Shown: positions 56,047 to 64,000 of the stretch, piece by piece
Numbering within the stretch: the stretch's first letter is position 1
Layout: every line of letters starts with the position of its first letter
DNA from: Arthrobacter sp. S41
GTDB taxonomy: Bacteria; Actinomycetota; Actinomycetes; Actinomycetales; Micrococcaceae
Direction: 5' to 3'
DNA: 64,000 bases
Assembly: GCF_004320535.1 (NCBI RefSeq)
Contig: NZ_SIHY01000001.1
Location: forward strand, 1,860,001 to 1,924,000
Made by a program: the position numbers and the translations under genes
The notes under the pieces: generated by a model
Database searches by the model: none
Told to the model about the DNA's origin: nothing
Seen by the model: the letters and a program-made list of their open reading frames with translations, nothing else

Positions 56047-56087
56047 CAACCAATAACTTTATGTTCCATTCGATAGAATATTGGTTG
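56047..56087. promoter_or_regulatory. Spaced inverted repeat in the AKR/SPFH divergent promoter
   Basis: CAACCAATA (56047-56055) and TATTGGTTG (56079-56087) are perfect 9-base arms with centres 32 bases apart, about three helical turns. A -10-like TAGAAT (56074-56079) for the SPFH gene lies between them. The layout suits a repressor or looping regulator controlling both divergent genes. Confidence 0.5.
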
Positions 56088-56109
56088 TCATCACAACACT
56101 GAGGAGATC

Positions 56110-56991
56110 ATGTTTCTCGCAATTTTAACGATCATCTGCGCCTTCATTGGCGTGATTGTCATGCTCGTCGGCAAGGCATTGAAGCCTGAAAACAAAAACC
56201 GCACTTCCACCAGGCTCACCGGCTTTGGCATATTCTTCGTATCGCTGATTGTCCTCGCGTTTATGTGTGTCACCATCGTTCAGCCACGAACCGTGGGAGT
56301 GAAGGTTGCATTGGGCAAGCCGACCTCGGTGGTTAGCAACGGCTTCCACCTGAAGTGGCCTTGGGAAAAGGTCGAGAAATTAGACGGTTCGGTCCAGAAC
56401 GATGTCTACTCCGCAGATAGTGGCATTCCAGTTCGTTTGGGAAACAACGGTCGTGCCGACGTTGATGCCTCGATCCAATGGCAGCTGAAGACCGACGACG
56501 CCATGGACGTGTTCCTGGATTACCGCACCTTTGAAGGTATTCAGTCGAACCTTGTTGATCGAAACTTCCGCGCCGCATTGAATGAAGTGATGGCCACCTA
56601 TGATCCACTGGCCTACACCGAACCGTCCAAGGGCGGTCAGGACCTTGAAGGACTAGCTAAGTCCGTTCAGGAAAAGATGCAGGCCAAGGTCAAAACTCAG
56701 ATTGCGATCCGCTCGGTAACCCTGCCAATCATCAATTTTGATGAGCCAACGCAGAACCGAATCAATGAGCTGCAGTCAGAAGCTGCTAAGACTCGCGTAG
56801 CGCAACAGCGTAAGCAGACCAGCACCGCCGAGGCAGAGGCCAACAAGATCTTGGAACGCTCCTTGACTCCTGAGACTCTGACTTCCAAGTGTTTGGACAT
56901 CGTTGCTGAATCCAACCAGAGCCCTATCGGTTGTTTCCCTAACTCGGGAGTTCAGCCCATCACCATGACCGGTGATCAGAAGTCCAAGTAA
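56110..56991 (+). CDS. SPFH-domain (prohibitin/band 7) membrane protein
   Basis: A 293-residue protein with two N-terminal helices (about 3-22 and 36-57) and an SPFH domain (about 58-220; QPRTVGVKVALGKPTSVVSNGFHLKWPW, RNFRAALNEVMATYDPLAY). A charged coiled-coil follows (INELQSEAAKTRVAQQRKQTSTAEAEANKILERSL), then a short tail with one Cys pair. SPFH proteins form large membrane cages that scaffold proteases or lipid domains; the nearest style is mitochondrial-prohibitin-like. AGGAG precedes ATG 56110. It is monocistronic. Confidence 0.88.
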   Translation: MFLAILTIICAFIGVIVMLVGKALKPENKNRTSTRLTGFGIFFVSLIVLAFMCVTIVQPRTVGVKVALGKPTSVVSNGFHLKWPWEKVEKLDGSVQNDVYSADSGIPVRLGNNGRADVDASIQWQLKTDDAMDVFLDYRTFEGIQSNLVDRNFRAALNEVMATYDPLAYTEPSKGGQDLEGLAKSVQEKMQAKVKTQIAIRSVTLPIINFDEPTQNRINELQSEAAKTRVAQQRKQTSTAEAEANKILERSLTPETLTSKCLDIVAESNQSPIGCFPNSGVQPITMTGDQKSK

Positions 56992-56999
56992 CTTCACGC

Positions 57000-57046
57000 A
57001 GGTACAGCAATGGCTCCAACATTTTGTTGGAGCCATTGCTGTACCT
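57000..57046. terminator. Bidirectional terminator
   Basis: A 21-base perfect stem (57000-57020 with 57026-57046) with loop ATTTT lies between the SPFH-protein gene and the convergent permease gene. Confidence 0.9.
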
Positions 57047-57059
57047 AGATACTGAGGCT

Positions 57060-58541
57060 CTAGCCTTGCGGCATCGGCCGGTCACCGGCTTGGCCTGGCT
57101 GTTCGGCGATGATCTGCACTTCAAGACCCTGGTGGTCATAGAGTTTGCCATCGATTAGACGGTCACCGTCTTCTAGCCCGGCAATCTGATATTTGTAGAC
57201 TGCACGCTGGGAGATTGTCTTTTTCCCCCAGGACAGTTCGTTGAAGATAATGTTCAGCAGTACCGCCATGATGGTGGCCGACGAAATGCTGGACTGGAAG
57301 ATAGTGCCCACCCAAGTAGGGAAGGCAGCATAGAAGTCAGCTTTCACCATAGGGATACAGCCGAAGGCCAGCGAGGTCGCGATGATCAGCATGTTCATGT
57401 TGTCATCTTTGACCTTGGCCAGGGTGCGAATACCAGCGGCCGCCACCGAACCAAAAAGCACAATTCCGGCGCCGCCGAGTACGGGCTGCGGAACAGAGGC
57501 GATAACACGTCCAAGTACCGGCAGTAAGCCCAGAATGACCAGGATGCCACCGCCAGTAGCCACAACAAAGCGGCTCTTCACACCGGTGATTGCCACCAGG
57601 CCAACATTCTGCGCGAAGGCTGACTGGGTGAAGGTGTTGAACACTGGGGCAACGGTGGAGGAAAGCATATCGGCGCGCAGGCCGTTGGCGATACGACGGG
57701 CATCAACCTTAGATCCAGTCACCTCGGCGACCGCGAGCATGTCTGCAGTGGTTTCGGTATAGGTAACTAGGATGACGATCATCATCGAAATAATGGCACT
57801 GATCTCAAAGACCGGAGCACCAAAAGCAAAGGGTGTTGGCACCGCAAAAATGTCACCGGTAAGCACCTGAGAAAAATCGGTCATCCCCATAAAAACAGCC
57901 ACAATCGTACCCAAGACGATGGAGAGCAGAATCGATAAGCGCGAAAGAGCTGCGACCCCGGACTTCGACAGAGCCAACAGAATTACTAGGGTGATGGCAG
58001 CTAGGGCAATGTTTTTCATCGACCCGTAGTTCTCCCCCGCAGCGGCTCCGCCCATGGCCCAGTCTGCAGTCACCGGGAAGAGCGAAACCCCAATAATGGT
58101 GATCACCACTCCGGTGACCACCGGCGGGAAGAACCGTAAGAGTTTGGCGAAGAATGGTGCGATCACAATACCGATCGCACCGGCTGCTAGCACCGCACCA
58201 AAGACCGCCGGCATGCCACCGCCACCGTTCATGATGGCGATCATCGTTGCCACACCGGAGAACGAGGTGCCCTGAACCAATGGCAGCTGAGCTCCGAAGA
58301 ATGGAATGCCCAAGGTCTGCAAGATGGTAGCCAAGCCGCCAACAAACAAGCAGCAGGCAACCAGCACACCCATTTGTGCCGTATCCATTCCTGCAGCGCC
58401 ACCCATAACCAGTGGCGGGGCGATGATTCCGCCGTACATGGTCAACACGTGTTGGAAGCCGTAGGCCACCGTGCGACCGGGGCTCAGGCGTTCATCTTCA
58501 GGTCTTGCACTCAGCACCGGTTGGCTACTGGCAGCACTCAT
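57060..58541 (-). CDS. NCS2 nucleobase permease, UraA/XanQ/PucJ branch
   Basis: A 493-residue transporter with about fourteen helices. GFQHVLTMYGGIIAPPLVMG, FGAQLPLVQGTSFSGVATM and QSAFAQNVGLVAITGVKSRFV (the motif with the E/Q-N-x-G core) place it among xanthine/urate and uracil permeases, distinct from the AzgA-type permease at 44-45.6 kb. QNVG with the downstream SRFVV is most like xanthine or urate carriers. With xanthine dehydrogenase in the window, urate or xanthine is a likely substrate. AGAGGAAC precedes ATG 58541. Confidence 0.88.
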   Translation of the reverse strand: MSAASSQPVLSARPEDERLSPGRTVAYGFQHVLTMYGGIIAPPLVMGGAAGMDTAQMGVLVACCLFVGGLATILQTLGIPFFGAQLPLVQGTSFSGVATMIAIMNGGGGMPAVFGAVLAAGAIGIVIAPFFAKLLRFFPPVVTGVVITIIGVSLFPVTADWAMGGAAAGENYGSMKNIALAAITLVILLALSKSGVAALSRLSILLSIVLGTIVAVFMGMTDFSQVLTGDIFAVPTPFAFGAPVFEISAIISMMIVILVTYTETTADMLAVAEVTGSKVDARRIANGLRADMLSSTVAPVFNTFTQSAFAQNVGLVAITGVKSRFVVATGGGILVILGLLPVLGRVIASVPQPVLGGAGIVLFGSVAAAGIRTLAKVKDDNMNMLIIATSLAFGCIPMVKADFYAAFPTWVGTIFQSSISSATIMAVLLNIIFNELSWGKKTISQRAVYKYQIAGLEDGDRLIDGKLYDHQGLEVQIIAEQPGQAGDRPMPQG

Positions 58542-58556
58542 GGGGTTGTTCCTCTT

Positions 58557-58612
58557 CAGGTCGCTGCGGTGGATGATGCCTTCAATTCTCGCCCATCACC
58601 ACCGCTGACCTG
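58557..58612 (-). terminator. Hairpin between fdhF-like and permease genes
   Basis: CAGGTC-GCTGCGGTGG-ATGATG and CATCACCACCGC-TGACCTG form a long hairpin with small bulges, 14 bases after the oxidoreductase stop. It has no T-run; it may end that transcript or regulate the permease. Confidence 0.5.
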
Positions 58613-58625
58613 TGGAACTTAGGCG

Positions 58626-60947
58626 CTAGGAGTCCAATGTTGCGCCCGGCTGTTGGGTATGTTCGACGAAACGCACCATCATTGCTTTAAAGCCGGGGGT
58701 GTTGGATTCACGGGCCACCAAGTCACGATGCACTAGTGCGTTAGCTTCTGGATAGTAGGCAGCAACGCACCCCTTAGCAGTCGGGTAGGAAACCAAACGG
58801 AATCGATTGGCACGACGCTCGGTGCCGGCGAAGGTGGAAATCACGTCCACCAAATCACGGTCGACAAATCCTGTATCCGCCAGATCTTCAGGGTTGATCA
58901 AGATGACACGGCGCCCATCCTTGATGCCGCGGTAGCGGTCATCAAGCCCGTAGAAGGTGGTGTTGTACTGGTCGTGGCTTCGCATGGTCTGCAAGATGAG
59001 GTGACCTTCGGGGGCTTCCAGCGCTTCAAAGTCCGAGACGGTGAAGCGTCCCTTGCCGATGTCCGTGGCGAAGGACCGAGTATCGCGTGGCGGGTTGGGA
59101 AGGACAAAGCCATTCTTCTCGCGCACCCGGCGGTTGAAGTCCTCAAATCCGGGCAACACCTTTTCGATGTGGTCGCGGATGACGTCATAGTCTTCAGCCA
59201 TGGCGCGCCAGTTGATCGGGTGCTCTTCGCCCAGAATTGCTTGCGCCATACGCGCCACAATTACGGGTTCCGCCAAAAGGTGGTCAGAGACCGGGGCCAG
59301 CCGCCCTTGGGTTGATTTGATGACCGACATGGAGTCTTCCACGGAAAGGAACTGCGCACCGCCCGGGTGCTTGTTGTCCTTGTCGGTGCGCCCCAAGGTA
59401 GGAAGAATCAACGAAGTCTTGCCATGCACCACGTGCGATCGGTTGGGCTTGGTCGAAATATGCACGGTTAGTTTGGCCCGTTGCATGCCCGCTTCCAACG
59501 CCTCGGTATCCGAGTTGGCTAGAGCAAAGTTTCCGCCCATCGAGACAAAAACATCAACCTCATCTTTTTCAAAGGCATGTAGCGCTTCGGTGGAATCATA
59601 ACCATGCGCGCGTGGTGAGGTGATGCCAAATTCTTTATCAATGGAAGCCAACAGTTGTTCGGTCGGCTTCTCCCAAATGCCCATGGTGCGGTCGCCCTGA
59701 ACGTTGGAGTGACCACGCACAGGGCAGGCTCCGGCCCCGGGCTTGCCGAAGTTGCCCTGAAGCAACAGAAGGTTGATGATTTCTTTGAGCGTCGGCACCG
59801 AGTGCGGCTGCTGGGTCAGTCCCAGAGCCCAACAAATAATGGTTGCTTTGGACTTGATCAGCAGCCCGGCTATTTCGGTGATTTCTGCACGGGTGAGACC
59901 GGTGGCTTGCTCAGTAGCGTCCCAGTCCAGGGTTGCGCGAGCTTCTTGGTAGGCGTCAAAACCATCGGTGACTTCATCAATGAATTTGTGGTCCACAACG
60001 GTGCCAGGGTTCTTGGCTTCTTCTTCGAGCAAAAGATGTCCGAAGGCTTGGAACAGTGCCAAGTCACCGCCCACCTTGATCTGCAGGAAATCACTGGCCA
60101 CTGGGTCAGGAGTGCCCAGCATTCCCTTAACGGTCTGGGGATCTTTGAATCCGAAGAATCCGGCCTCTGGCAGTGGGTTAACCGCGACAACTCGGGCCCC
60201 GCGCTTGCGTGCATCGGAGAGAGCCGAGAGCATCCGTGGGTGGTTGGTGCCGGGGTTTTGACCCACAACAAAAATCAGTTCGGTGTGTTCAAAGTCTTCA
60301 AGACTGACCGTGCCCTTGCCGATACCAATCGTTGGGTTCAGTGCGGTACCCGAAGATTCATGGCACATATTTGAGCAGTCTGGCAGGTTGTTGGTCCCCA
60401 AGCTGCGAGCCAACAACTGGTACATAAATGCTGTCTCGTTGGCGGTACGGCCGGACGTGTAAAAAACGCAACGTTCAGGGGTGGAGTCATGCACGTGTTG
60501 TGCGATGGTCTCAAAAGCTTCGCCCCAGCTGATCGGCTGGTAGTGGCTTTCACCCTCGTGGATGATCATGGGGTTGGTGATGCGGCCCTGTGACCCCAAC
60601 CAGTATTCGGTCTTGTCCTGCAGTACTGAAATTGGGTGCTCTTCGAACCACTGTGGAGTGACGGTGCGGGAACTGGCTTCTTCTGCGATCGCCTTGGCGC
60701 CGTTTTCACAAAACTCTGCAGGTTTGCGGCGTTCGGTAATGGATTCGGGCCAAGCGCAGCCCGGGCAGTCAAAGCCGTTGTGTTGGTTGACCCGCAGCAT
60801 TGAGCGCAGGGTGCGGCTCGGGCCGGCCTGAGAGAATCCACGCTCCATCGACACCATGACGGCTTTGAGTCCCGCCGCCGCATGGGCTGGTTCGCTGACT
60901 TTCAGCTCATCTTCGTTGATGTCTTTTTTCGGTGCCGAACGATGCAT
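58626..60947 (-). CDS. FdhF/YdeP-family molybdopterin oxidoreductase
   Basis: A 773-residue member of the FdhF/YdeP (CbbBc) family. The iron-sulphur motif is reduced: GFDCPGCAWPE and later EFCENGAKA give only three cysteines in this region. ALNPTIGIGKGTVSLEDFE and GACPVRGHSNVQGDRTMGI are family-typical, and the C-terminal molydopterin dinucleotide domain begins near residue 640. YdeP contributes to acid resistance in E. coli, and related proteins have been linked to formate oxidation, but substrate is unknown. AGGAGG precedes ATG 60947. fdhD lies 58 bases upstream on the same strand and would sulphurate its cofactor. Confidence 0.9.
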   Translation of the reverse strand: MHRSAPKKDINEDELKVSEPAHAAAGLKAVMVSMERGFSQAGPSRTLRSMLRVNQHNGFDCPGCAWPESITERRKPAEFCENGAKAIAEEASSRTVTPQWFEEHPISVLQDKTEYWLGSQGRITNPMIIHEGESHYQPISWGEAFETIAQHVHDSTPERCVFYTSGRTANETAFMYQLLARSLGTNNLPDCSNMCHESSGTALNPTIGIGKGTVSLEDFEHTELIFVVGQNPGTNHPRMLSALSDARKRGARVVAVNPLPEAGFFGFKDPQTVKGMLGTPDPVASDFLQIKVGGDLALFQAFGHLLLEEEAKNPGTVVDHKFIDEVTDGFDAYQEARATLDWDATEQATGLTRAEITEIAGLLIKSKATIICWALGLTQQPHSVPTLKEIINLLLLQGNFGKPGAGACPVRGHSNVQGDRTMGIWEKPTEQLLASIDKEFGITSPRAHGYDSTEALHAFEKDEVDVFVSMGGNFALANSDTEALEAGMQRAKLTVHISTKPNRSHVVHGKTSLILPTLGRTDKDNKHPGGAQFLSVEDSMSVIKSTQGRLAPVSDHLLAEPVIVARMAQAILGEEHPINWRAMAEDYDVIRDHIEKVLPGFEDFNRRVREKNGFVLPNPPRDTRSFATDIGKGRFTVSDFEALEAPEGHLILQTMRSHDQYNTTFYGLDDRYRGIKDGRRVILINPEDLADTGFVDRDLVDVISTFAGTERRANRFRLVSYPTAKGCVAAYYPEANALVHRDLVARESNTPGFKAMMVRFVEHTQQPGATLDS

Positions 60948-61005
60948 GGGGCCCTCCTCTGGGTTGTGCGAACGAATACTGATATCCAGCTCACATATTA
61001 CAAGC

Positions 61006-61836
61006 CTACGCCTTGATCACGCGATGCGCATGGGTATATATGTTCACGCTGGTACTGCGCGAAAATGCCGCCAGCGTTAGACCTGTTTCTTCAGCCAAAT
61101 CTACCGCCAAAGACGACGGTGCGCTCACCGCGGTGAGCAATCCGATCCCGGCCATCGCTGCCTTCTGAACCAGCTCAAAAGATGCACGCCCCGAAACCTG
61201 CAGCACCGCATCGTTTAATGGCAGCATCCCCTGGCGCAAAGCTGCGCCAATGACTTTGTCCACCGCATTATGCCGACCTACGTCTTCACGCAGGATCAGT
61301 AATTCACCGTCCGTTGCAAACAGCCCCGCGGCGTGCACTCCCCCGGTGGAAGAGAAGAGTTGCTGGGATTCACGTAGCGTATCGGGTAGGTCCAGCAAGG
61401 TGTTGACATCAATGATCCCGCTGCGATCAGCCAGCTTAAATCCGGCCTTTTTTCGCACCTCATCAATGGAATTGGTTCCGCAGATCCCGCAGGCAGAACT
61501 GGTTACCACATTGCGTGCTGCCGCTAGATCTGGCGGCGTAGCTCCGGCAGCCAGTTGCACCTCAATGACGTTAAAGGTCTGGTTACCTTCTTCATCGGTG
61601 CCCGCGCAGTAGCGCATGGAAACGAGTTGTTCTGCGCTGCGAATAACCCCTTCGCCCACCAAAAAGCCAGAGACCATATCGAAGTCGTCCCCGGGGGTGC
61701 GCATAGAAGTGGTGTAGGAGGTGTGCCCAAAACGAATTTCCAGCGGCTCTTCGCCCGCCAGTTTCTCCTCGCGGGTACGCCAGCCGCCTTCACGGGTTGC
61801 ACGAATAACTCGACGGCGAACGATCTTTCGACCCAT
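61006..61836 (-). CDS. fdhD: Formate dehydrogenase accessory sulphurtransferase
   Basis: A 276-residue FdhD with the sulphur-transfer cysteines in SSACGICGTNS and the typical EEPLEIRFGHTSYTTSMRTPG and REDVGRHNAVDKVIG motifs. FdhD carries sulphur from IscS to the molybdenum of bis-MGD enzymes, making them active. It is directly upstream of the FdhF/YdeP-like gene, strengthening the view that this is a real molybdenum enzyme. AAGGAG precedes ATG 61836. Confidence 0.95.
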   Translation of the reverse strand: MGRKIVRRRVIRATREGGWRTREEKLAGEEPLEIRFGHTSYTTSMRTPGDDFDMVSGFLVGEGVIRSAEQLVSMRYCAGTDEEGNQTFNVIEVQLAAGATPPDLAAARNVVTSSACGICGTNSIDEVRKKAGFKLADRSGIIDVNTLLDLPDTLRESQQLFSSTGGVHAAGLFATDGELLILREDVGRHNAVDKVIGAALRQGMLPLNDAVLQVSGRASFELVQKAAMAGIGLLTAVSAPSSLAVDLAEETGLTLAAFSRSTSVNIYTHAHRVIKA

Positions 61837-61911
61837 TTGGTTGCTCCTTGCGGTGCTTCACAGTGCTCAGGGCAATACTCGCACACCGCGGGCATAAACG
61901 CAGTTCCGGTG

Positions 61912-63549
61912 CTACTTTTCGCCTTGAATCAGGACCGTTGATACAGGCAGTCTCGTGTCGCACCGTAGCTCTTTGACCAGTGACATTCCGAGCAGAGTCA
62001 CGATGATCGTAAACGGCACCGCCGAAAGAATGGCTGCTTGCTGCAGCGCTTCGAGCCCGCCCACCAGGAGCAGCACAATCGCGCAGACACCGGTTAGCAA
62101 TCCCCACACTGTCAGCACCGGTCGCTTTGGATACATGTTGCCGCCCGAGGTCAATGTTCCCAGGACATAGGTGTTGGAATCTGCACCAGTAATAAAGAAC
62201 AAAACAACGAGTATCACGGTAAAAGCTGAGGTAACCGCAGGCATCGGTAGCTCCGCGAGCATTGCGAAGAACGTACTGTTCGTATCAGTGAGCGTAGCTT
62301 GTCCAATCCCTGTGGAACCGTTCATTTCTTGGTGAATAGCAGTACCACCAAAAATGCTGAACCAAATGCTGAAAACTAGCGAGGGAACACCCATTACGGC
62401 GATAACAAACTCTCGGATCGTGCGCCCCTTGGAAATGCGTGCCAAGAAAATTCCGACGAATGCGCCCCAGCTCAGCCACCAAGCCATCATAAAGTAAGTC
62501 CACCACTGCATCCATTGCAGATCTTCCGCATTCGACGGAGTCAGTAGCGCGACGGCAGGAAATTCTGCAAGGAACTGACCCACTGATCGGAAGTAGATAT
62601 TGCTGATGAAGCCCGTGGGACCAGATATAAGAACAAATACACCGATCACAGCAGCACCAATCATGGTGCCTTGGCTGAGCCATTTAATACCTTTACCCAC
62701 ACCAGACAAGGCAGAGAGAGTGAAGATAATGGTGACACCGGCGATGATGACGATCTTCACGAAGATGTCCGTCGGAACACCGAACAGTCGGTTAAAACCT
62801 TCGGCAATTTGTGAAGCTCCCAATCCCAAGGAAGTTGTTGTGCCGAACAATGTAGCAAGGACGGTAAACACGTCAATAGCCTTGCCCAACAGTCCGTCCA
62901 TGGACTTGCCAAGTACGGGTCGCAGCATCACCGACACGAGACCGGAATTTCCACGCCGATGAGTTGAGTAGGCAATAGCTAGCCCAAAGACACCAAACAA
63001 GGCCCAAGCGTTCGGCCCCCAGTCGAAGTAAGAGAACTGCAGCGCTAGCACCGCGGCATCCATGGTTCCTGGCTCAGCTCGGTTATGTGGAGGATCCATG
63101 AAGTGACTCATGGGCTCGGCGGCACCATAACTGATCAATCCGATACCCATCACGGCCCCTAGAATCATTGCGATCCAGGCCCATGTGGAGAATTCTGGAC
63201 GGTCTTTGTCCTTCCCGAGCCGGATGCCGCCGAAACGCGAAAAGGCTAAGAACAGCATCAGTAAAATGCAGCCCAGTGTGACCAGCAGATAGCTCCAGCC
63301 TATATATTGCGCGGACCAGGTGGAGGCAGTGGACATTAGTCCATTGAGCTGCTCCGGTGCGAATGCTGCCCAGAGCACGAATACCGCAACTAGTACTAGG
63401 GAGATGACCAGCACGCTGCCCGGACCATAAAGTTTCTGATATACCTTTTTGGATTCGATCCGGCTACTGGCTCGGCGAAGCTCACCGCCGGTCAGCGTGG
63501 GCCCTCCACGAGGGCCTTGGCCCTGATTCTCATCGATGTCCGTATTCAT
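61912..63549 (-). CDS. BCCT-family osmolyte transporter (betaine/choline/carnitine)
   Basis: A 545-residue protein with twelve helices and the BCCT signature around YFMMAWWLSWGAFVGIFLAR, including the Trp residues of the substrate box. MGIGLISYGAAEPMSHF has the G-x-G-L-x-x-x-G-x-A-E-P helix 3 segment; the form GLISYG points to sodium- or proton-coupled betaine/choline uptake. The N-terminal 35 residues are soluble and charged; the C-terminal tail is short, so osmosensing by a long tail is unlikely. AAGGAG precedes ATG 63549. It follows a flavin-reductase gene by 45 bases. Confidence 0.92.
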   Translation of the reverse strand: MNTDIDENQGQGPRGGPTLTGGELRRASSRIESKKVYQKLYGPGSVLVISLVLVAVFVLWAAFAPEQLNGLMSTASTWSAQYIGWSYLLVTLGCILLMLFLAFSRFGGIRLGKDKDRPEFSTWAWIAMILGAVMGIGLISYGAAEPMSHFMDPPHNRAEPGTMDAAVLALQFSYFDWGPNAWALFGVFGLAIAYSTHRRGNSGLVSVMLRPVLGKSMDGLLGKAIDVFTVLATLFGTTTSLGLGASQIAEGFNRLFGVPTDIFVKIVIIAGVTIIFTLSALSGVGKGIKWLSQGTMIGAAVIGVFVLISGPTGFISNIYFRSVGQFLAEFPAVALLTPSNAEDLQWMQWWTYFMMAWWLSWGAFVGIFLARISKGRTIREFVIAVMGVPSLVFSIWFSIFGGTAIHQEMNGSTGIGQATLTDTNSTFFAMLAELPMPAVTSAFTVILVVLFFITGADSNTYVLGTLTSGGNMYPKRPVLTVWGLLTGVCAIVLLLVGGLEALQQAAILSAVPFTIIVTLLGMSLVKELRCDTRLPVSTVLIQGEK

Positions 63550-63594
63550 GTCTCTGGCACTCCTTAAAATTGGTGGAGCCTTCTGATTGCTGTT

Positions 63595-64000
63595 TTAGAG
63601 AGCTTGCAATTCGGCACCGTCGAAGAACCGACCAGCCTTGTAGATCATGGGTTCCAGCTCCGCGACCTCCGAGTGCTTGACCTTCGCAATAAATACGGTG
63701 TGGGTTTTGGCTTGGAAACGTTCCTTGATCTCGGCCTCGATTGAAGCGGCTGAGCCATCGAGCAGTGGGCTACCGTCCGGACCTTCATGCCACTGCAGGT
63801 CAGCAAATTTGTCGTCCCCCTTGGAGGCGAAGACACCGATCGTTTCGCGCTGATCGTTGCTCATGATGTTGATTCCCAAATGCGTGGATTTGAATAGCGA
63901 CGCATAGGTACTGGTCGTCTTCTGTACGCAGACGAGTACCAGAGGCGGTTCTAACGAAACCGAAACGTAGGAATTTGCGGCCAGTCCTCGTGGCTTTCCA
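63595..64000 (-). CDS. Flavin reductase-domain protein (partial, 3' part)
   Basis: The minus strand is open from the window edge to the stop at 63595, giving about 135 residues that begin KPRGLAANSYVSVSLEPP, continue LVLVCVQKTTSTYASL and end FFDGAELQAL. This is the FMN-binding split-barrel flavin reductase family (HpaC/RutF type): substrate-independent FMN/FAD reduction with NAD(P)H, serving a two-component monooxygenase. The start and the partner oxygenase lie beyond the window. A TTG at 63879 could be mistaken for a start but would cut the fold in half. The BCCT gene follows in the same direction. Confidence 0.88.
   Translation of the reverse strand, partial: GKPRGLAANSYVSVSLEPPLVLVCVQKTTSTYASLFKSTHLGINIMSNDQRETIGVFASKGDDKFADLQWHEGPDGSPLLDGSAASIEAEIKERFQAKTHTVFIAKVKHSEVAELEPMIYKAGRFFDGAELQAL

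Overview
The window looks like chromosomal DNA of a moderately high-GC actinobacterium, most likely of the family Micrococcaceae (Arthrobacter or Glutamicibacter type). I infer this from base composition, frequent GTG/TTG starts, an ECF41 sigma factor, actinobacterial-type Bkd and Pat enzymes, and TPM/DUF5129-like membrane proteins. No rRNA, tRNA, CRISPR array, insertion sequence, prophage or replication origin is seen. The genes are mainly accessory catabolism and nitrogen metabolism with a few housekeeping loci (fabH, purB), and most operons end in clear hairpin terminators.

Layout. 1-5.5 kb: the 5' end of a gene that may encode a PRPP-synthetase-like protein, a D-threonine aldolase/D-serine dehydratase-like PLP enzyme, an IclR regulator, a VOC-fold protein, and a CoA-transferase (two subunits) plus thiolase operon that probably handles acetoacetate or beta-ketoadipate. 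5.5-11 kb: an 890-residue multispanning membrane protein of unknown role, a histidine phosphatase with a CpdA-like phosphoesterase, and FabH. 11-15.8 kb: an asparagine operon (FadR-type regulator, asparaginase, aspartase, permease) taking asparagine to fumarate and ammonia. 16-19.4 kb: an orphan secreted protein with a 46-codon membrane ORF too short for ordinary gene calling, then an S9 peptidase gene with a GC-rich core. 19.4-25 kb: a two-gene membrane operon (DUF5129-like plus TPM-like) and an ECF41 sigma factor with its CxxC carboxymuconolactone-decarboxylase-like partner. 25-30 kb: bkdABC, an aromatic aminotransferase and a holin-superfamily membrane protein. 30.4-32.1 kb: a WXG100-like small protein paired with a lipase-fold protein. 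32-39 kb: purB, a Q/N/G/Y-rich protein, the S-methylmethionine genes mmuP/mmuM, and a MmyB-type regulator divergent from an MFS pump.

39-64 kb is dominated by purine and nitrogen use and by molybdenum enzymes. guaD, a purine permease and xdhABC convert guanine to urate; a second NCS2 permease lies at 57-58.5 kb. narK, a molybdopterin nitrate reductase, an FAD/BFD-type electron donor and nirB/nirD form an assimilatory nitrate-to-ammonia pathway in which nirD is divergent from nirB rather than following it. An FdhF/YdeP-type oxidoreductase with fdhD is a third molybdenum enzyme. The window ends with a BCCT osmolyte transporter and a flavin-reductase-domain gene cut by the edge.

The best candidates for undescribed biology are the WXG-like/lipase pair (30463-32093), the secreted protein plus hidden membrane ORF (16143-17083), the 16-codon ORF and hairpin in front of xdhA (43926-44036), and the TPM/DUF5129 pair (19470-23545). 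Several operator-like sites come with specific predictions: a 12-mer shared between the IclR gene and the CoA-transferase operon, an ECF41-type promoter in front of its own operon, and a palindrome overlapping the promoter of the first gene.
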